This document shows positions 32,931 through 43,039 of a DNA stretch of 64,000 nucleotides, in pieces (positions within the stretch are counted from its first letter, which is position 1; every line of letters starts with the position of its first letter). A program made the position numbers and the translations under genes. The DNA comes from Vibrio algicola (GTDB lineage Bacteria > Pseudomonadota > Gammaproteobacteria > Enterobacterales > Vibrionaceae), in NCBI RefSeq assembly GCF_009601765.2, contig NZ_CP045699.1:2454766-2518765 (forward strand), read 5' to 3'. A model generated the notes under the pieces. The model searched no databases. It worked only from the letters and a program-made list of their open reading frames with translations, and was not told where the DNA came from.

Positions 32931-34577
32931 ATGAACGGATCGGAGCTGGTAGTCAGCGCATTGCAACAAGAAGGCATCAAAACCATATTTGGCTACCCCG
33001 GTGGTGCGATCATGCCAATTTATGATGCGCTATACGATGGTGGCGTTGAGCACATCCTATGTCGCCACGAGCAAGGCGCAGTAATGGCCGCGATTGGTAT
33101 GGCACGCTCAACTCAAGAGGTGGCAGTCTGTATGGCAACCTCTGGCCCTGGTGCCACCAATTTAGTCACAGGTTTGGCCGATGCATTAATGGATTCTATT
33201 CCGATTGTTGCCATTACCGGACAAGTTGCCAGTACTCATATCGGCACCGATGCATTCCAAGAAATGGATGTAATTGGCATGTCATTATCTTGCTGTAAAC
33301 ACAGTTACTTAGTAACGGATATTAACGATCTTGCCCCGACCCTCTCCGAAGCATTTGAAGTGGCAAAATCAGGACGCCCCGGTCCAGTTTTAGTTGATAT
33401 TGCTAAAGATGTTCAATTGGCCGAAGCGCCCGTTAAAATCTTGCCAGAATTCACTCCTCCTGCAATCCCAGTTGCCAGTCAAAATGCGATTGAGCAAGCA
33501 CAACAAGTATTAGCCAATAGTCACAAACCGGTATTGTATGTCGGTGGTGGTGTACAACTGGCCAAAGCGACCGATTCAGTACGCCAGTTTTTGACTCACA
33601 ACCCAATGCCAGCGGTCAGTACTTTAAAAGGGTTAGGCAGCATTGAACGTCATTATCCACATTATCTAGGTATGCTCGGTATGCACGGCACTAAAGCGGC
33701 GAACTTAGTGGTGCAAGAAGCGGATTTATTAATCGTGGTCGGTGCGCGTTTTGATGATCGAGTGACCGGTAAATTAGATACTTTTGCGCCACATGCCAAA
33801 GTGATCCACCTTGATATTGACGCGGCCGAGTTTAATAAACTGCGCTTATCTCACGCCTCGTTGCGCGGCGATCTCAACTTGCTACTGCCGCAATTAGAAC
33901 TGAATAATGATATTTCTGAATGGGTGGCACATTGCGATCGCTTACGCAGCAAATTCAAATGGCGTTATGACCACCCAGGCGATCTTATCTATGCACCAAA
34001 GCTACTTAAACAGCTCAGTGATATGATGCCAGATAACTCGATTGTCTCAACCGATGTCGGGCAACATCAAATGTGGGCAGCGCAACATATTCAACCGCGC
34101 GCGCCGCAAAACTACATTACTTCCGCCGGTTTAGGCACTATGGGATTTGGCTTACCCGCGGCAATGGGCGCTAAAGTGGCTCGCCCACAAGATGAATCGA
34201 TCCTGATCACCGGTGACGGTTCTATTATGATGAATATTCAAGAGCTTGGCACATTAAAACGCCGTCAAATACCAGTAAAAATGGTACTACTCAATAACCA
34301 ACGTTTAGGTATGGTGCGCCAGTGGCAATCACTGTTCTTTGATGGCCGCCACAGTGAAACGATTTTGGATGATAACCCTGACTTTATCATGCTGGCAAAA
34401 GCGTTTGATATTCCTGGTAAAACCATCACTCGTAAAGAAGAAGTTGAGCCCGCTCTCAAAGAAATGTTAGCCAGCAAGACCTCTTATTTACTGCATGTTT
34501 TAATTTCAGAAGAACAAAATGTTTGGCCATTAGTGCCACCGGGCGCGGCAAACCAAGATATGTTGGAGAACTCATAA
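32931..34577 (+). CDS. ilvG: Acetolactate synthase II large subunit
   Basis: TPP/FAD enzyme making acetolactate and acetohydroxybutyrate for Val/Leu/Ile. 548 aa, intact (the E. coli K-12 copy is frameshifted). Catalytic Glu47 lies in CRHEQGA; the TPP-binding motif is GDGSIMMN...NN (about 425-450); FAD-binding residues are in the middle domain ([12 protein letters not shown]). The ribosome site is AGGGAGA. Its stop overlaps the ilvM ATG (TAATG). Confidence 0.97.
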   Translation: MNGSELVVSALQQEGIKTIFGYPGGAIMPIYDALYDGGVEHILCRHEQGAVMAAIGMARSTQEVAVCMATSGPGATNLVTGLADALMDSIPIVAITGQVASTHIGTDAFQEMDVIGMSLSCCKHSYLVTDINDLAPTLSEAFEVAKSGRPGPVLVDIAKDVQLAEAPVKILPEFTPPAIPVASQNAIEQAQQVLANSHKPVLYVGGGVQLAKATDSVRQFLTHNPMPAVSTLKGLGSIERHYPHYLGMLGMHGTKAANLVVQEADLLIVVGARFDDRVTGKLDTFAPHAKVIHLDIDAAEFNKLRLSHASLRGDLNLLLPQLELNNDISEWVAHCDRLRSKFKWRYDHPGDLIYAPKLLKQLSDMMPDNSIVSTDVGQHQMWAAQHIQPRAPQNYITSAGLGTMGFGLPAAMGAKVARPQDESILITGDGSIMMNIQELGTLKRRQIPVKMVLLNNQRLGMVRQWQSLFFDGRHSETILDDNPDFIMLAKAFDIPGKTITRKEEVEPALKEMLASKTSYLLHVLISEEQNVWPLVPPGAANQDMLENS

Positions 34578-34831
34578 TGGACAGATATCAATTAAACATC
34601 CGAGCCGATGATCAGCCGGTTTTATTAGAACGAGTATTGCGTGTTATCCGACATCGTGGTTTTATTATCAGACAAGTGATCGCCACAGTGAATCATGAAA
34701 GTAATGTAGCTAACGTTGAAATCATTGTCGACAGCAACCGTCCAATCAGTATTTTGATTAATCAGATCGAAAAGCTATGGGATATTCTCACGGTTGAAAC
34801 AGAATTATTGCAGACTCATCTCTCTGAGTAG
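34577..34831 (+). CDS. ilvM: Acetolactate synthase II small (regulatory) subunit
   Basis: 84-aa single ACT domain (YQLNIRADDQPVLLERVLRVIRHRGF), the regulatory partner of IlvG. The start at 34577 overlaps the ilvG stop by one base, indicating coupled translation. Normal length for IlvM (87 in E. coli). Confidence 0.95.
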   Translation: MDRYQLNIRADDQPVLLERVLRVIRHRGFIIRQVIATVNHESNVANVEIIVDSNRPISILINQIEKLWDILTVETELLQTHLSE

Positions 34832-34864
34832 ATGGATCAATATCTTTATAAAGGAAGAAAAAGA

Positions 34865-35803
34865 ATGGCGACTAGCACAGCAGATTTTATTTGGTTTAAT
34901 GGTGAAATGGTTCCTTGGGCGCAAGCAAACGTCCATGTATTAACCCACTCTATGCACTACGGCACCTCAGTTTTTGAAGGGGTTCGTTGTTACGATACCC
35001 CAAATGGCCCGATTGTCTTTCGCCACCGTGAGCACATGGAACGCCTAAAAGATTCGGCTAAAATTTATCGTTTCCCTATCCCATACACGGTCGATGAAAT
35101 CATGGAAGCGTGCCGCGAAACATTACGCGCCAATAAACTCGATTCTGCTTACATTCGTCCATTAGGTTTTATTGGCAATGTCGGACTTGGGGTTTGCCCT
35201 CCGGTTGATTCTGAAATGGAACTGATCATTGCCGCTTTCCCTTGGGGCTCATATTTAGGTGAAGAAGCTTTAGCTAATGGCGTCGATGCGATGATTTCTA
35301 GCTGGAACCGCGCCGCGCCAAATACCATCCCAACCGCAGCAAAAGCCGGTGGTAACTACCTATCTTCATTGCTAGTTGGCGGGGAAGCTCGTCGTCACGG
35401 CTACGATGAAGGTATCGCATTAAGTGTTAATGGGTATATCTCTGAAGGCGCGGGCGAAAATATCTTTGTGGTTAAAGGTGGAAAAATTGTAACACCACCC
35501 GCCACCAGCTCAATTTTACCCGGCATTACCCGTGACTCGATTGTAACGCTAGCCAAAGACTTAGGTTATGAAATCATAGAAGCCGATATTGCTCGTGAAG
35601 CGCTATACCTTGCTGATGAAGTATTTATGACAGGTACCGCAGCTGAAATCGTACCGGTGCGTAGCGTCGATCAAATTACCGTCGGCGAAGGCAAACGCGG
35701 CCCAATCACCGAGCATATTCAATCCACTTTCTTTGGTTTGTTTAATGGCTCAACCGAAGATAAGTGGGGCTGGCTCGATCCAGTCTACCCACAAGGTAAG
35801 TAA
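34865..35803 (+). CDS. ilvE: Branched-chain amino acid aminotransferase
   Basis: PLP enzyme of fold class IV that makes Leu, Ile and Val from their keto acids. 312 aa from ATG 34865, which aligns with the E. coli start and has AAGGAAG upstream; an ATG 11 codons earlier lies at the ilvM stop. Motifs are HYGTSVFEGVRCYD, the PLP lysine in AAKAGGNYLSSLLV, and EGAGENIFVV. Confidence 0.97.
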   Translation: MATSTADFIWFNGEMVPWAQANVHVLTHSMHYGTSVFEGVRCYDTPNGPIVFRHREHMERLKDSAKIYRFPIPYTVDEIMEACRETLRANKLDSAYIRPLGFIGNVGLGVCPPVDSEMELIIAAFPWGSYLGEEALANGVDAMISSWNRAAPNTIPTAAKAGGNYLSSLLVGGEARRHGYDEGIALSVNGYISEGAGENIFVVKGGKIVTPPATSSILPGITRDSIVTLAKDLGYEIIEADIAREALYLADEVFMTGTAAEIVPVRSVDQITVGEGKRGPITEHIQSTFFGLFNGSTEDKWGWLDPVYPQGK

Positions 35804-35832
35804 GCCGATTTAAAATACTCTTAAAATTATTG

Positions 35833-35980
35833 TTATATCCCCAAAGTAATTGGCGTTTCAGTGAGGCGACAAGTGAAAGAAAGCTCATGAGCATAGCGGG
35901 TCTATGTCCTCTTTTTTTAAAGATAGAGCCGAATAAACACTGTCAACAAAGCGGTCACTTCAAGTACGCAGGGGATAATT
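35833..35980. repeat. ERIC-like intergenic repeat between ilvE and ilvD
   Basis: About 148 bp bounded by near-inverted arms (TTATATCCCCAAAGTA and TACGCAGGGGATAATT). Its general plan, including GGCGACAAGTGAAAG and a central GAGCATAG..CTATG hairpin, resembles a repeat I associate with many Vibrio genomes. It lies inside the operon, so it is transcribed and could form a large RNA hairpin. Family recognition is from memory. Confidence 0.65.
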
Positions 35981-35997
35981 AAAAGGATTTAATTATT

Positions 35998-37839
35998 ATG
36001 CCAATCTATCGCTCCGCCACTACCACTCATGGTCGTAATATGGCCGGTGCTCGTGCTTTATGGCGCGCTACCGGAGTAAAAGAAGAAGACTTCGGCAAGC
36101 CTATTATTGCAGTAGTGAACTCATTTACTCAATTTGTACCCGGTCATGTTCACCTTAAAGACATGGGCCAATTAGTGGCCGCAGAAATCGAAAAATCGGG
36201 CGGTATAGCCAAAGAATTCAACACCATCGCAGTTGATGATGGTATTGCCATGGGTCACGGCGGCATGCTGTATTCATTGCCTTCGCGTGAGTTGATCGCC
36301 GATTCAGTTGAATATATGGTTAATGCTCACTGCGCCGATGCCATGGTATGTATTTCCAACTGCGACAAAATCACCCCCGGAATGTTGATGGCGTCACTGC
36401 GTTTAAATATTCCTGTGATCTTTGTTTCTGGCGGACCAATGGAAGCGGGCAAAACCAAGCTTTCTGATCAACTGATCAAGCTCGATCTGGTTGATGCCAT
36501 GATCCAAGGCGCGGATCCAACCGTGTCAGATGAACAAAGTGAGCAAGTTGAACGTTCGGCTTGCCCTACTTGTGGTTCGTGCTCGGGCATGTTTACCGCC
36601 AACTCTATGAACTGTTTAACCGAAGCGCTTGGTTTAAGTCAGCCGGGTAATGGTTCAATGCTGGCCACACACGCCGATCGTGAGCAACTCTTTTTAACCG
36701 CAGGTCAGCGCATTGTTGATCTCGCCAAACGCTACTACTTAGAAGACGACGAATCGGCTCTGCCGCGTAATATCGCATCACGCTCTGCGTTTGAAAATGC
36801 GATGGCGTTAGATGTGGCAATGGGTGGCTCAACCAATACCGTTCTGCATTTAGTCGCTGCCGCGCAAGAAGGGGAAATTGACTTCACCATGGAAGATATT
36901 GATCGTATCTCTCGTCAAATTCCTAATATCTGTAAAGTAGCCCCTTCCACCCCAAAATATCATATGGAAGATGTGCACCGTGCTGGTGGCGTAATGGCGA
37001 TTTTAGGTGAGCTAAACCGCGCAGGGTTGATCGATAACCAAACCAATACCGTACTAGGCATGACCATGGAGCAGCAACTGGCTCATTACGACATCATGCA
37101 AACCGAATCAGAAGACGTGAAAAAATTCTTCCGCGCCGGTCCTGCTGGTATTCGTACCACCAAAGCCTTCTCGCAAGATTGTCGCTGGGATAGCTTAGAT
37201 GACGATCGTGAAAACGGTTGTGTACGCACCAAGCAACATGCCTTTAGCCAAGATGGAGGTCTCGCGGTATTAAGCGGTAACATCGCTTTAAATGGCTGTA
37301 TTGTGAAAACCGCAGGGGTCGATGAAAACAGCTTAACCTTCCAAGGTCCGGCGGTGGTTTTTGAAAGCCAAGAAACCGCGGTTGAAGGCATTTTAGGCGG
37401 TAAAGTAAAAGCCGGCGACGTAGTGGTTATTCGTTATGAAGGCCCTAAAGGTGGCCCAGGCATGCAAGAAATGCTCTACCCTACTACTTATCTTAAATCG
37501 ATGGGTTTAGGTAAAGAATGCGCGCTATTAACCGATGGTCGTTTCTCCGGTGGCACTTCGGGTTTATCAATTGGCCATGCATCACCAGAAGCGGCCGATG
37601 GCGGCACGATTGGTTTAGTCAATCAAGGTGACATCATTACTATTGATATTCCAAACCGCACCATTGAACTTGAAGTCAGTGAGCAAGAATTGGCACAGCG
37701 TCGCGCCAAACAAGACCAACTTGGTTGGAAACCGGCTAATCGTGAACGTGTGGTTTCTTACGCACTAAAAGCGTATGCGATGCTAGCCACCAGCGCCGAT
37801 AAAGGTGCGGTGCGTGATAAATCTAAGCTAGAGGGGTAG
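35998..37839 (+). CDS. ilvD: Dihydroxy-acid dehydratase
   Basis: [Fe-S] dehydratase, third step of Ile/Val synthesis. 613 aa. Cluster cysteines are recognisable in [12 protein letters not shown] (near 120) and [11 protein letters not shown] (near 195). The C-terminal [19 protein letters not shown] block is intact. It is separated from ilvE by a 194-bp gap filled by a repeat, and lies 5 bp before ilvA. Confidence 0.97.
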   Translation: MPIYRSATTTHGRNMAGARALWRATGVKEEDFGKPIIAVVNSFTQFVPGHVHLKDMGQLVAAEIEKSGGIAKEFNTIAVDDGIAMGHGGMLYSLPSRELIADSVEYMVNAHCADAMVCISNCDKITPGMLMASLRLNIPVIFVSGGPMEAGKTKLSDQLIKLDLVDAMIQGADPTVSDEQSEQVERSACPTCGSCSGMFTANSMNCLTEALGLSQPGNGSMLATHADREQLFLTAGQRIVDLAKRYYLEDDESALPRNIASRSAFENAMALDVAMGGSTNTVLHLVAAAQEGEIDFTMEDIDRISRQIPNICKVAPSTPKYHMEDVHRAGGVMAILGELNRAGLIDNQTNTVLGMTMEQQLAHYDIMQTESEDVKKFFRAGPAGIRTTKAFSQDCRWDSLDDDRENGCVRTKQHAFSQDGGLAVLSGNIALNGCIVKTAGVDENSLTFQGPAVVFESQETAVEGILGGKVKAGDVVVIRYEGPKGGPGMQEMLYPTTYLKSMGLGKECALLTDGRFSGGTSGLSIGHASPEAADGGTIGLVNQGDIITIDIPNRTIELEVSEQELAQRRAKQDQLGWKPANRERVVSYALKAYAMLATSADKGAVRDKSKLEG

Positions 37840-37844
37840 CCCTT

Positions 37845-39401
37845 ATGTCGGATGATGCCAGTCAATTATCACAACACTCATTACCTCACACTGGCGCAGA
37901 ATACCTGCGTCATATCTTGCGCGCGCCGATTTATGAAGTCGCGCAAGTTACGCCACTGCAAAACTTAACCCGTTTATCGGAGCGAACGGGTAATCATATC
38001 CAGTTAAAGCGCGAAGACCGACAACCGGTGCATTCGTTTAAATTACGCGGTGCTTACAACATGGTCGCCAGTTTAACCGACAGCCAAAAACAAGCGGGCG
38101 TGATCACAGCGTCCGCGGGCAACCATGCTCAAGGGATTGCATTATCGGGTAAACATTTATCCATTCGCGCCATTATAGTGATGCCCAAAACCACACCAGA
38201 TATCAAGGTGATCGCGGTACGCGGTTATGGCGGTGAAGTGGTGTTGTTTGGTAATAACTTTGATGAAGCCAAAGGGGAAGCCGAGCGCTTAGCCGCCGAG
38301 CATGGTTATACCTATGTACCACCCTTTGATCATCCATTAGTGATTGCCGGACAAGGCACCATTGGTATGGAGATGCTGCAACAAAACGGTCACTTAGATT
38401 ATATCTTTGTTCCTGTGGGCGGTGGTGGTTTAGCGGCTGGGGTAGCAGTACTGATTAAGCAATTGATGCCAGAAATCAAAGTGATCGCCGTCGAGCCTGA
38501 AGATTCGGCTTGTTTAAAAGCCGCGCTCGATGCTGGTAAACCTGTCCCGCTGGATCGGGTGAGTATGTTTGCCGATGGTGTCGCGGTTAAGATTATCGGT
38601 AATGAAACCTTCCGCTTATGCCAACAAAACTTAGATGGTCATATTACGGTTTCCAGTGATGAGATCTGCGCTGCGGTTAAAGATATTTTTGAAGATACCC
38701 GCGCCATTGCTGAGCCTTCTGGCGCATTAGCCTTAGCCGGTTTAAAAAAACACGCCGAGCAACATCAACTTAAAGATAAACAACTGGGCGCGGTATTGTC
38801 GGGCGCGAACACCAATTTCCACGGTTTGCGTTATGTGTCTGAACGCTGTGAACTGGGTGAAAAACGCGAAGGTTTATTAGCGGTCACCATCCCTGAGCGT
38901 CAGGGTGCCTTTTTAGAATTCTGTCATTTAATTGGTGGTCGTGCGGTAACTGAGTTTAATTACCGTTATAACGATAATAAACAAGCCAATATTTTTGTTG
39001 GGGTGCGTTTACAAGAAGGCCAGCAAGAGCTGGATAATATTGTCGAAGACTTACGCAACGGCGGTTATCCGGTGGCCGATTTATCCGATGATGAAATGGC
39101 TAAACTGCATGTGCGCTATATGATTGGTGGTAAACCCTTACAGCCATTACAAGAGCGTTTATACAGCTTTGAGTTTCCAGAGTCGCCAGGTGCGCTATTA
39201 AACTTTTTAAGTACGCTAGGCACGCATTGGAACATCAGTTTATTCAATTATCGTAACCATGGAGCCGATTATGGGCGAGTGTTATGTGGCTTTGAATTGG
39301 ATGATTCAGATTTAGAACGCTTCTCTGCCCACTTACAAGAGTTGGGTTATCAGTATAAAGATGAAAGCGACAGCCCAGCGTACAAGTTCTTTTTATCTTA
39401 A
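37845..39401 (+). CDS. ilvA: Threonine ammonia-lyase, biosynthetic
   Basis: PLP enzyme that makes 2-oxobutanoate from threonine, the committed step to isoleucine. 518 aa (E. coli 514). PLP lysine Lys66 in HSFKLRGAYNM, glycine-rich phosphate loop PVGGGGLAAG (about 190), and two C-terminal ACT-like regulatory domains (from about 330; LLAVTIPERQGAFLEFC and LYSFEFPESPGALLNFL) for isoleucine inhibition. Last gene of ilvGMEDA, with a terminator about 30 bp on. Confidence 0.97.
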   Translation: MSDDASQLSQHSLPHTGAEYLRHILRAPIYEVAQVTPLQNLTRLSERTGNHIQLKREDRQPVHSFKLRGAYNMVASLTDSQKQAGVITASAGNHAQGIALSGKHLSIRAIIVMPKTTPDIKVIAVRGYGGEVVLFGNNFDEAKGEAERLAAEHGYTYVPPFDHPLVIAGQGTIGMEMLQQNGHLDYIFVPVGGGGLAAGVAVLIKQLMPEIKVIAVEPEDSACLKAALDAGKPVPLDRVSMFADGVAVKIIGNETFRLCQQNLDGHITVSSDEICAAVKDIFEDTRAIAEPSGALALAGLKKHAEQHQLKDKQLGAVLSGANTNFHGLRYVSERCELGEKREGLLAVTIPERQGAFLEFCHLIGGRAVTEFNYRYNDNKQANIFVGVRLQEGQQELDNIVEDLRNGGYPVADLSDDEMAKLHVRYMIGGKPLQPLQERLYSFEFPESPGALLNFLSTLGTHWNISLFNYRNHGADYGRVLCGFELDDSDLERFSAHLQELGYQYKDESDSPAYKFFLS

Positions 39402-39429
39402 TGGGTTGATTTTTTAATCTATAATAACC

Positions 39430-39464
39430 AAAAACCCACAACGAGTTGTGGGTTTTCTTTTTTG
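39430..39464 (+). terminator. Terminator of ilv operon (bidirectional)
   Basis: AAAACCCACAA ... TTGTGGGTTTT plus T-rich tail. The mirrored A tract lets it serve the convergent SYLF gene as well. Confidence 0.9.
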
Positions 39465-39492
39465 TGCCATAACTGTTAATAAAACGATGAGA

Positions 39493-40347
39493 TTATTTGA
39501 GCGTATCGGTGGCCTTCTCAGACTCAGCAGGTTTATTGGCTTGAGGCGGAGTAACATCGGTTTCTTGAATAGCTTCAGTCGATGGCGCATCGACCACTTC
39601 TTGTTGCTGCGCTGCGTTATTGTTGTCTTGGCTTACGCTGTCTACCGATGAGCTATCCGCATCCGATGGAGCCTCGTCATTGGCTTTAGAAGGCTCAGTG
39701 GCGACTTGGTCATCATCATTATTCACATCAGCAGCCTGTGCTTTTTCTGTTGCCTCTGAGCTTTGTTGCTTGGGTGTAAAACTGAATTTTTGACCCGCTA
39801 CGGATGCATCAATAATCAAACCACCTTTAGTTGCAGTAAATATTGCCATATCATTAACATAACTGGCCGCAGTGCTTTGTTCGGTACCCGATTGACCTGC
39901 AGTGGCTGAGTTACCGGTAGTGCCCACTTGAGCATTGGCACCAATATTTAATGCCACGGCTGAGGTTTGGGCACTAAATGCAAATTTACCTTGAGTAAAA
40001 TTATCTAAAGCATGTTTATTTTTAAAGAAGATAATTTCACTATAACCTTCACCACCAAATGAATAACCAATAGAAAGCTGGCTCATGGTCGACTCACCCA
40101 ATAATTCAAGCTCAGGGTAAACACCGCGATACACTTGCCCAGTACCATAAGCACCACCAATAAAGAATGCCGCTTTACCTATGGTTGGGAAAACCGCAAA
40201 ACCGTAGGCACTGCTAAATAACTTTTCAGTTTGTGGTGAACGTTTAAAGTTGATCAGACTATCGGTATAAGAATCTGCAGAGGCAGTTACTGACCATAAT
40301 GTTATCCCCATCATTAGCGCTAACATCAGTTGTTTTAATGGCTTCAT
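39493..40347 (-). CDS. Secreted SYLF (YSC84-like) domain protein with acidic tail
   Basis: 284 aa. Signal peptide 1-24 (LMLALMMGITLWSVTASA). A SYLF/YSC84 domain (about 25-195) has AYGFAVFPTIGKAAFFIGGAYGTG and IGYSFGGEGYSEIIFFKN. In eukaryotes this fold binds phosphoinositide membranes; the bacterial role is unknown. The last 85 residues are a low-complexity Glu/Asp/Gln/Ala/Ser tail without fold signals, longer than I would expect for the family. Probably periplasmic. No partner gene is evident. Confidence 0.85.
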   Translation of the reverse strand: MKPLKQLMLALMMGITLWSVTASADSYTDSLINFKRSPQTEKLFSSAYGFAVFPTIGKAAFFIGGAYGTGQVYRGVYPELELLGESTMSQLSIGYSFGGEGYSEIIFFKNKHALDNFTQGKFAFSAQTSAVALNIGANAQVGTTGNSATAGQSGTEQSTAASYVNDMAIFTATKGGLIIDASVAGQKFSFTPKQQSSEATEKAQAADVNNDDDQVATEPSKANDEAPSDADSSSVDSVSQDNNNAAQQQEVVDAPSTEAIQETDVTPPQANKPAESEKATDTLK

Positions 40348-40595
40348 TATTCTTCCTTAAAAACGATTATGGCTAATATCATAGGACAAGTTACCCATTG
40401 GATATTAATCCTCATCAAATTTGATTAAAATTGATGACTAAATAAACATGTTACTGCTCGATTCTCTATATAACTGACCATTGAAATGTCATCATCAAGT
40501 AATATCGAATACAGAAAATATTCAGCCCATAAAATGAGCCTTTACGTGAACATCTGTAACTAACTTGGATATAGATAGCAAAATGCGAATTAAGT

Positions 40596-41495
40596 TCACT
40601 CTAACCACTGCTGATATAACTGTTGGCTATCACCGAGATAATCAATTAACCACTCCACCAGCTTGTTACCTTCATCTTTACGCCACACTAAACAACAGGC
40701 ACTTAATGGTTTATCGCCACTTATTTTCGCTTCAATCAACTCGCCTTGCTCAATAAAGTGTTTGGCCATGTGGCGTGGCATATAACCCATTCCAACCTTA
40801 TTTTTAAGGCACTCTATGGCGCTGAACCAATTAGGCAGTAGTAAGCGACGTTGTTGCATTGAATGCCATGTATGGCGCTTAGGCAGTAGCGTAGAGGTAT
40901 CATCCAAACAGATTGCCGGCACATTGATTAAGTCGTCAGCCGTCAACTCTGTTTTGGCTGCTAATGGGTGATCACTGGCCATCACATAAGCCCAATCGAT
41001 ACTGCCCATCGGTTTGACTCCGTAATCCCCACTAACAGGAATCGCAGAAGTAGCACCTATCACAATATCAGCTCGACCTTCTGAAATGGCTTCCCACGAA
41101 CCATTAAATACCTCCATATTGATCTGCAACTCAGCAAAATCGAAAGTGCGATAAAAGTCTTCAATCAATGGTTTTAACTGCTCAAGCTTAACAATGTTAT
41201 CTAAGGTTAATTTAACCGTTTTATTATAACCATTTTCCACTCGTTTGGTTTGCGCTTTAACTTCTTCCATATGACGCAGCAACTGACGAGCCTCATTGAT
41301 AAAATGCTGCCCCGCTTCGGTTAATTCGACTTTACGCGCTAATCGGTTAAATATTTTCACGCCTAATTCATTTTCAACCTGACGAACCGCATAACTGATC
41401 GCTGATGGTACTTTATGCAATTGCTCAGCAGCGGCAGTAAAACTGCCTAAACGCGCGATAGTATCGAGCATTTGTAACGATTGTTTTGAGTACAT
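40596..41495 (-). CDS. punR: LysR-type regulator PunR
   Basis: 299 aa. N-terminal winged-helix DNA-binding domain (about 1-60: SLQMLDTIARLGSFTAAAEQLHKVPSAISYAVRQVE) and a LysR effector domain. The VPSA(I/V)SY recognition helix, the DNIVKLEQL and EVFNGSWEAISEGRADIVIGAT blocks and the C-terminal SACCLVW closely track E. coli YdhB/PunR, the purine-responsive activator of punC. It is divergent from the transporter gene by 149 bp, as in E. coli. Confidence 0.88.
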   Translation of the reverse strand: MYSKQSLQMLDTIARLGSFTAAAEQLHKVPSAISYAVRQVENELGVKIFNRLARKVELTEAGQHFINEARQLLRHMEEVKAQTKRVENGYNKTVKLTLDNIVKLEQLKPLIEDFYRTFDFAELQINMEVFNGSWEAISEGRADIVIGATSAIPVSGDYGVKPMGSIDWAYVMASDHPLAAKTELTADDLINVPAICLDDTSTLLPKRHTWHSMQQRRLLLPNWFSAIECLKNKVGMGYMPRHMAKHFIEQGELIEAKISGDKPLSACCLVWRKDEGNKLVEWLIDYLGDSQQLYQQWLE

Positions 41496-41644
41496 ATAAC
41501 CTCACCTACTACCCATCAAAAATTTTGAACGATAACTCCAAATTATAACGTTTAATTTTGTCACAAAGAAGTTTTATACTGCTTAGTATCGGTATGGATG
41601 CGCTTACTTGCCATCAACCACAGACTATTTTAAGTGGCTTGTTT

Positions 41645-42835
41645 ATGAATATTGCAAAAACACAACTCTTTTACCTTGCAGCACTTTCTATGTTGGGCTT
41701 TGTTGCTACCGACATGTACTTGCCTGCCTTTAAAGTATTAGAAGATCATTTTTCGACCGGTCCTGAATCGATCGCGCTTTCTTTATCTATCTTCTTAGCT
41801 GGTATGGCATCAGGTCAATTATTATGGGGCTTAGCAGCTGATAAATTTGGCCCTCGTAATACGCTCGCGGCAGGTTTAGTTTTATTCTCATTGGCTTCTT
41901 TAGGTTTAGGCTTTAGCCAAGAAGTATGGCAGTTATTAGGTCTACGCTTTATCCAAGCGATTGGGGTTTGTGCGCCAGCCGTCATTTGGCAAGCCATGGT
42001 GATTAAGCGTTATTCAAGCTCGGCTAGTCAGCAGATTTTTGCCACTATAATGCCGCTAGTAGCATTATCACCGGCGATTGCACCACAACTTGGTGTATTT
42101 TTGATGAGTCACTTTGGTTGGTCGAGTATCTTTATCTTCCTAACTGTCGTGGGCGCGGCTTTAACCGTTGTCACGCTAACTCAAGCAAAAGATCAAGCAG
42201 CAGAAGAACCAAAGACCACCTCAATCACCCAAGATATCAAAGCGCTATTTTCTTCACGCGTTTATCTCGGTAACGTTTTAATGTTCGCGATGGCTTCTGC
42301 CTGTTTCTTTGCCTACCTTACTGGCATGCCAGAAATTATGACTAAGCTAGGTTATGACGCTAAAGATATTGGTTTAAGCTTTATCCCACAGACAATTGCA
42401 TTTATGGCGGGTGGCTACTTTGGTAAACGTTATGTGGCTAAATTAGGCGATGCTAAGGTATTAAAAGTTTTATTGGCATTATTTAGCGTGTCATCAATTG
42501 TGATGTTTATTGCTTCTCACATGGCGATTAGCACTATTTGGCCAGTATTGATTCCATTCTGCTTTATTGCAGTGGCTAATGGCGCGTTGTACCCAATAGT
42601 GGTGAACCGTGCATTATCAAGCTGCAAAAATAGCCCTGCGACTGCCGCTGGTTTACAAAATAGCTTACAGATTTGTATCAGCGGTTTAGCCAGTGCTTTA
42701 GTGGCAGCGTATGCCAGTCAAGCGCTTCCAACCACAGGTATTGTTGCCGTCTTATGTATGGCAGGTTTATTAGGTGGCTACTTCTTGTCAACCTCAAAAC
42801 AAGCTGTCACTTCAGAGTTACTCGAAGATAATTAA
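41645..42835 (+). CDS. punC: MFS purine nucleoside transporter PunC (Bcr/CflA type)
   Basis: 396-aa, 12-helix major facilitator. The start at 41645 (MNIAKTQLFYLAALSMLGF) aligns with E. coli YdhC; the in-frame start 29 codons upstream covers the promoter region. Family motifs are LGFVATDMYLPAF, LAGMASGQLLWGLAADKFGPR (motif A) and RFIQAIGVCAPAVIWQ. E. coli PunC imports purine nucleosides; the pairing with punR supports the same role here. Drug efflux is the alternative reading of the Bcr/CflA family. Confidence 0.88.
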   Translation: MNIAKTQLFYLAALSMLGFVATDMYLPAFKVLEDHFSTGPESIALSLSIFLAGMASGQLLWGLAADKFGPRNTLAAGLVLFSLASLGLGFSQEVWQLLGLRFIQAIGVCAPAVIWQAMVIKRYSSSASQQIFATIMPLVALSPAIAPQLGVFLMSHFGWSSIFIFLTVVGAALTVVTLTQAKDQAAEEPKTTSITQDIKALFSSRVYLGNVLMFAMASACFFAYLTGMPEIMTKLGYDAKDIGLSFIPQTIAFMAGGYFGKRYVAKLGDAKVLKVLLALFSVSSIVMFIASHMAISTIWPVLIPFCFIAVANGALYPIVVNRALSSCKNSPATAAGLQNSLQICISGLASALVAAYASQALPTTGIVAVLCMAGLLGGYFLSTSKQAVTSELLEDN

Positions 42836-42877
42836 ACTCTAAACTCCCCCTTTTAGAGTTGGTAGATTTTCGACATA

Positions 42878-42918
42878 AAAAAACCGCTTATTGACCATTT
42901 CAATAAGCGGTTTTTTAT
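42878..42918. terminator. Bidirectional terminator between punC and glmU
   Basis: AAAAAACCGCTTATTG, 7-nt loop, CAATAAGCGGTTTTTT: a perfect 16-bp arm, symmetric in A and T tracts, placed between converging genes. Confidence 0.92.
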
Positions 42919-42944
42919 TATCTATTCATCGACCTGTATTATTT

Positions 42945-43030
42945 ATAGAGAAAAGGATAAAAGCACATGGATGTACTTTTCCTAGTGCCCATGGACGGTT
43001 TAAACGCCTTTTCGAATAAATAATATTGGT
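42945..43030. repeat. Dispersed repeat family B, copy 2
   Basis: Collinear with 14821-14906 (GAGAAAAG, CATGGATG, ACTTTTCC, GTGCCCATGGACGGTTTAAA, CGCCTTTTCG). It lies between the terminator and the glmU stop. Non-coding. Confidence 0.7.
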
Positions 43031-43039
43031 GATAGTCGA

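Noticed and set aside
36605..36832. Antisense frames within ilvD, glmU, atpA, mnmE and other genes
   Set aside because: They shadow well-identified genes in other frames and lack independent signals.
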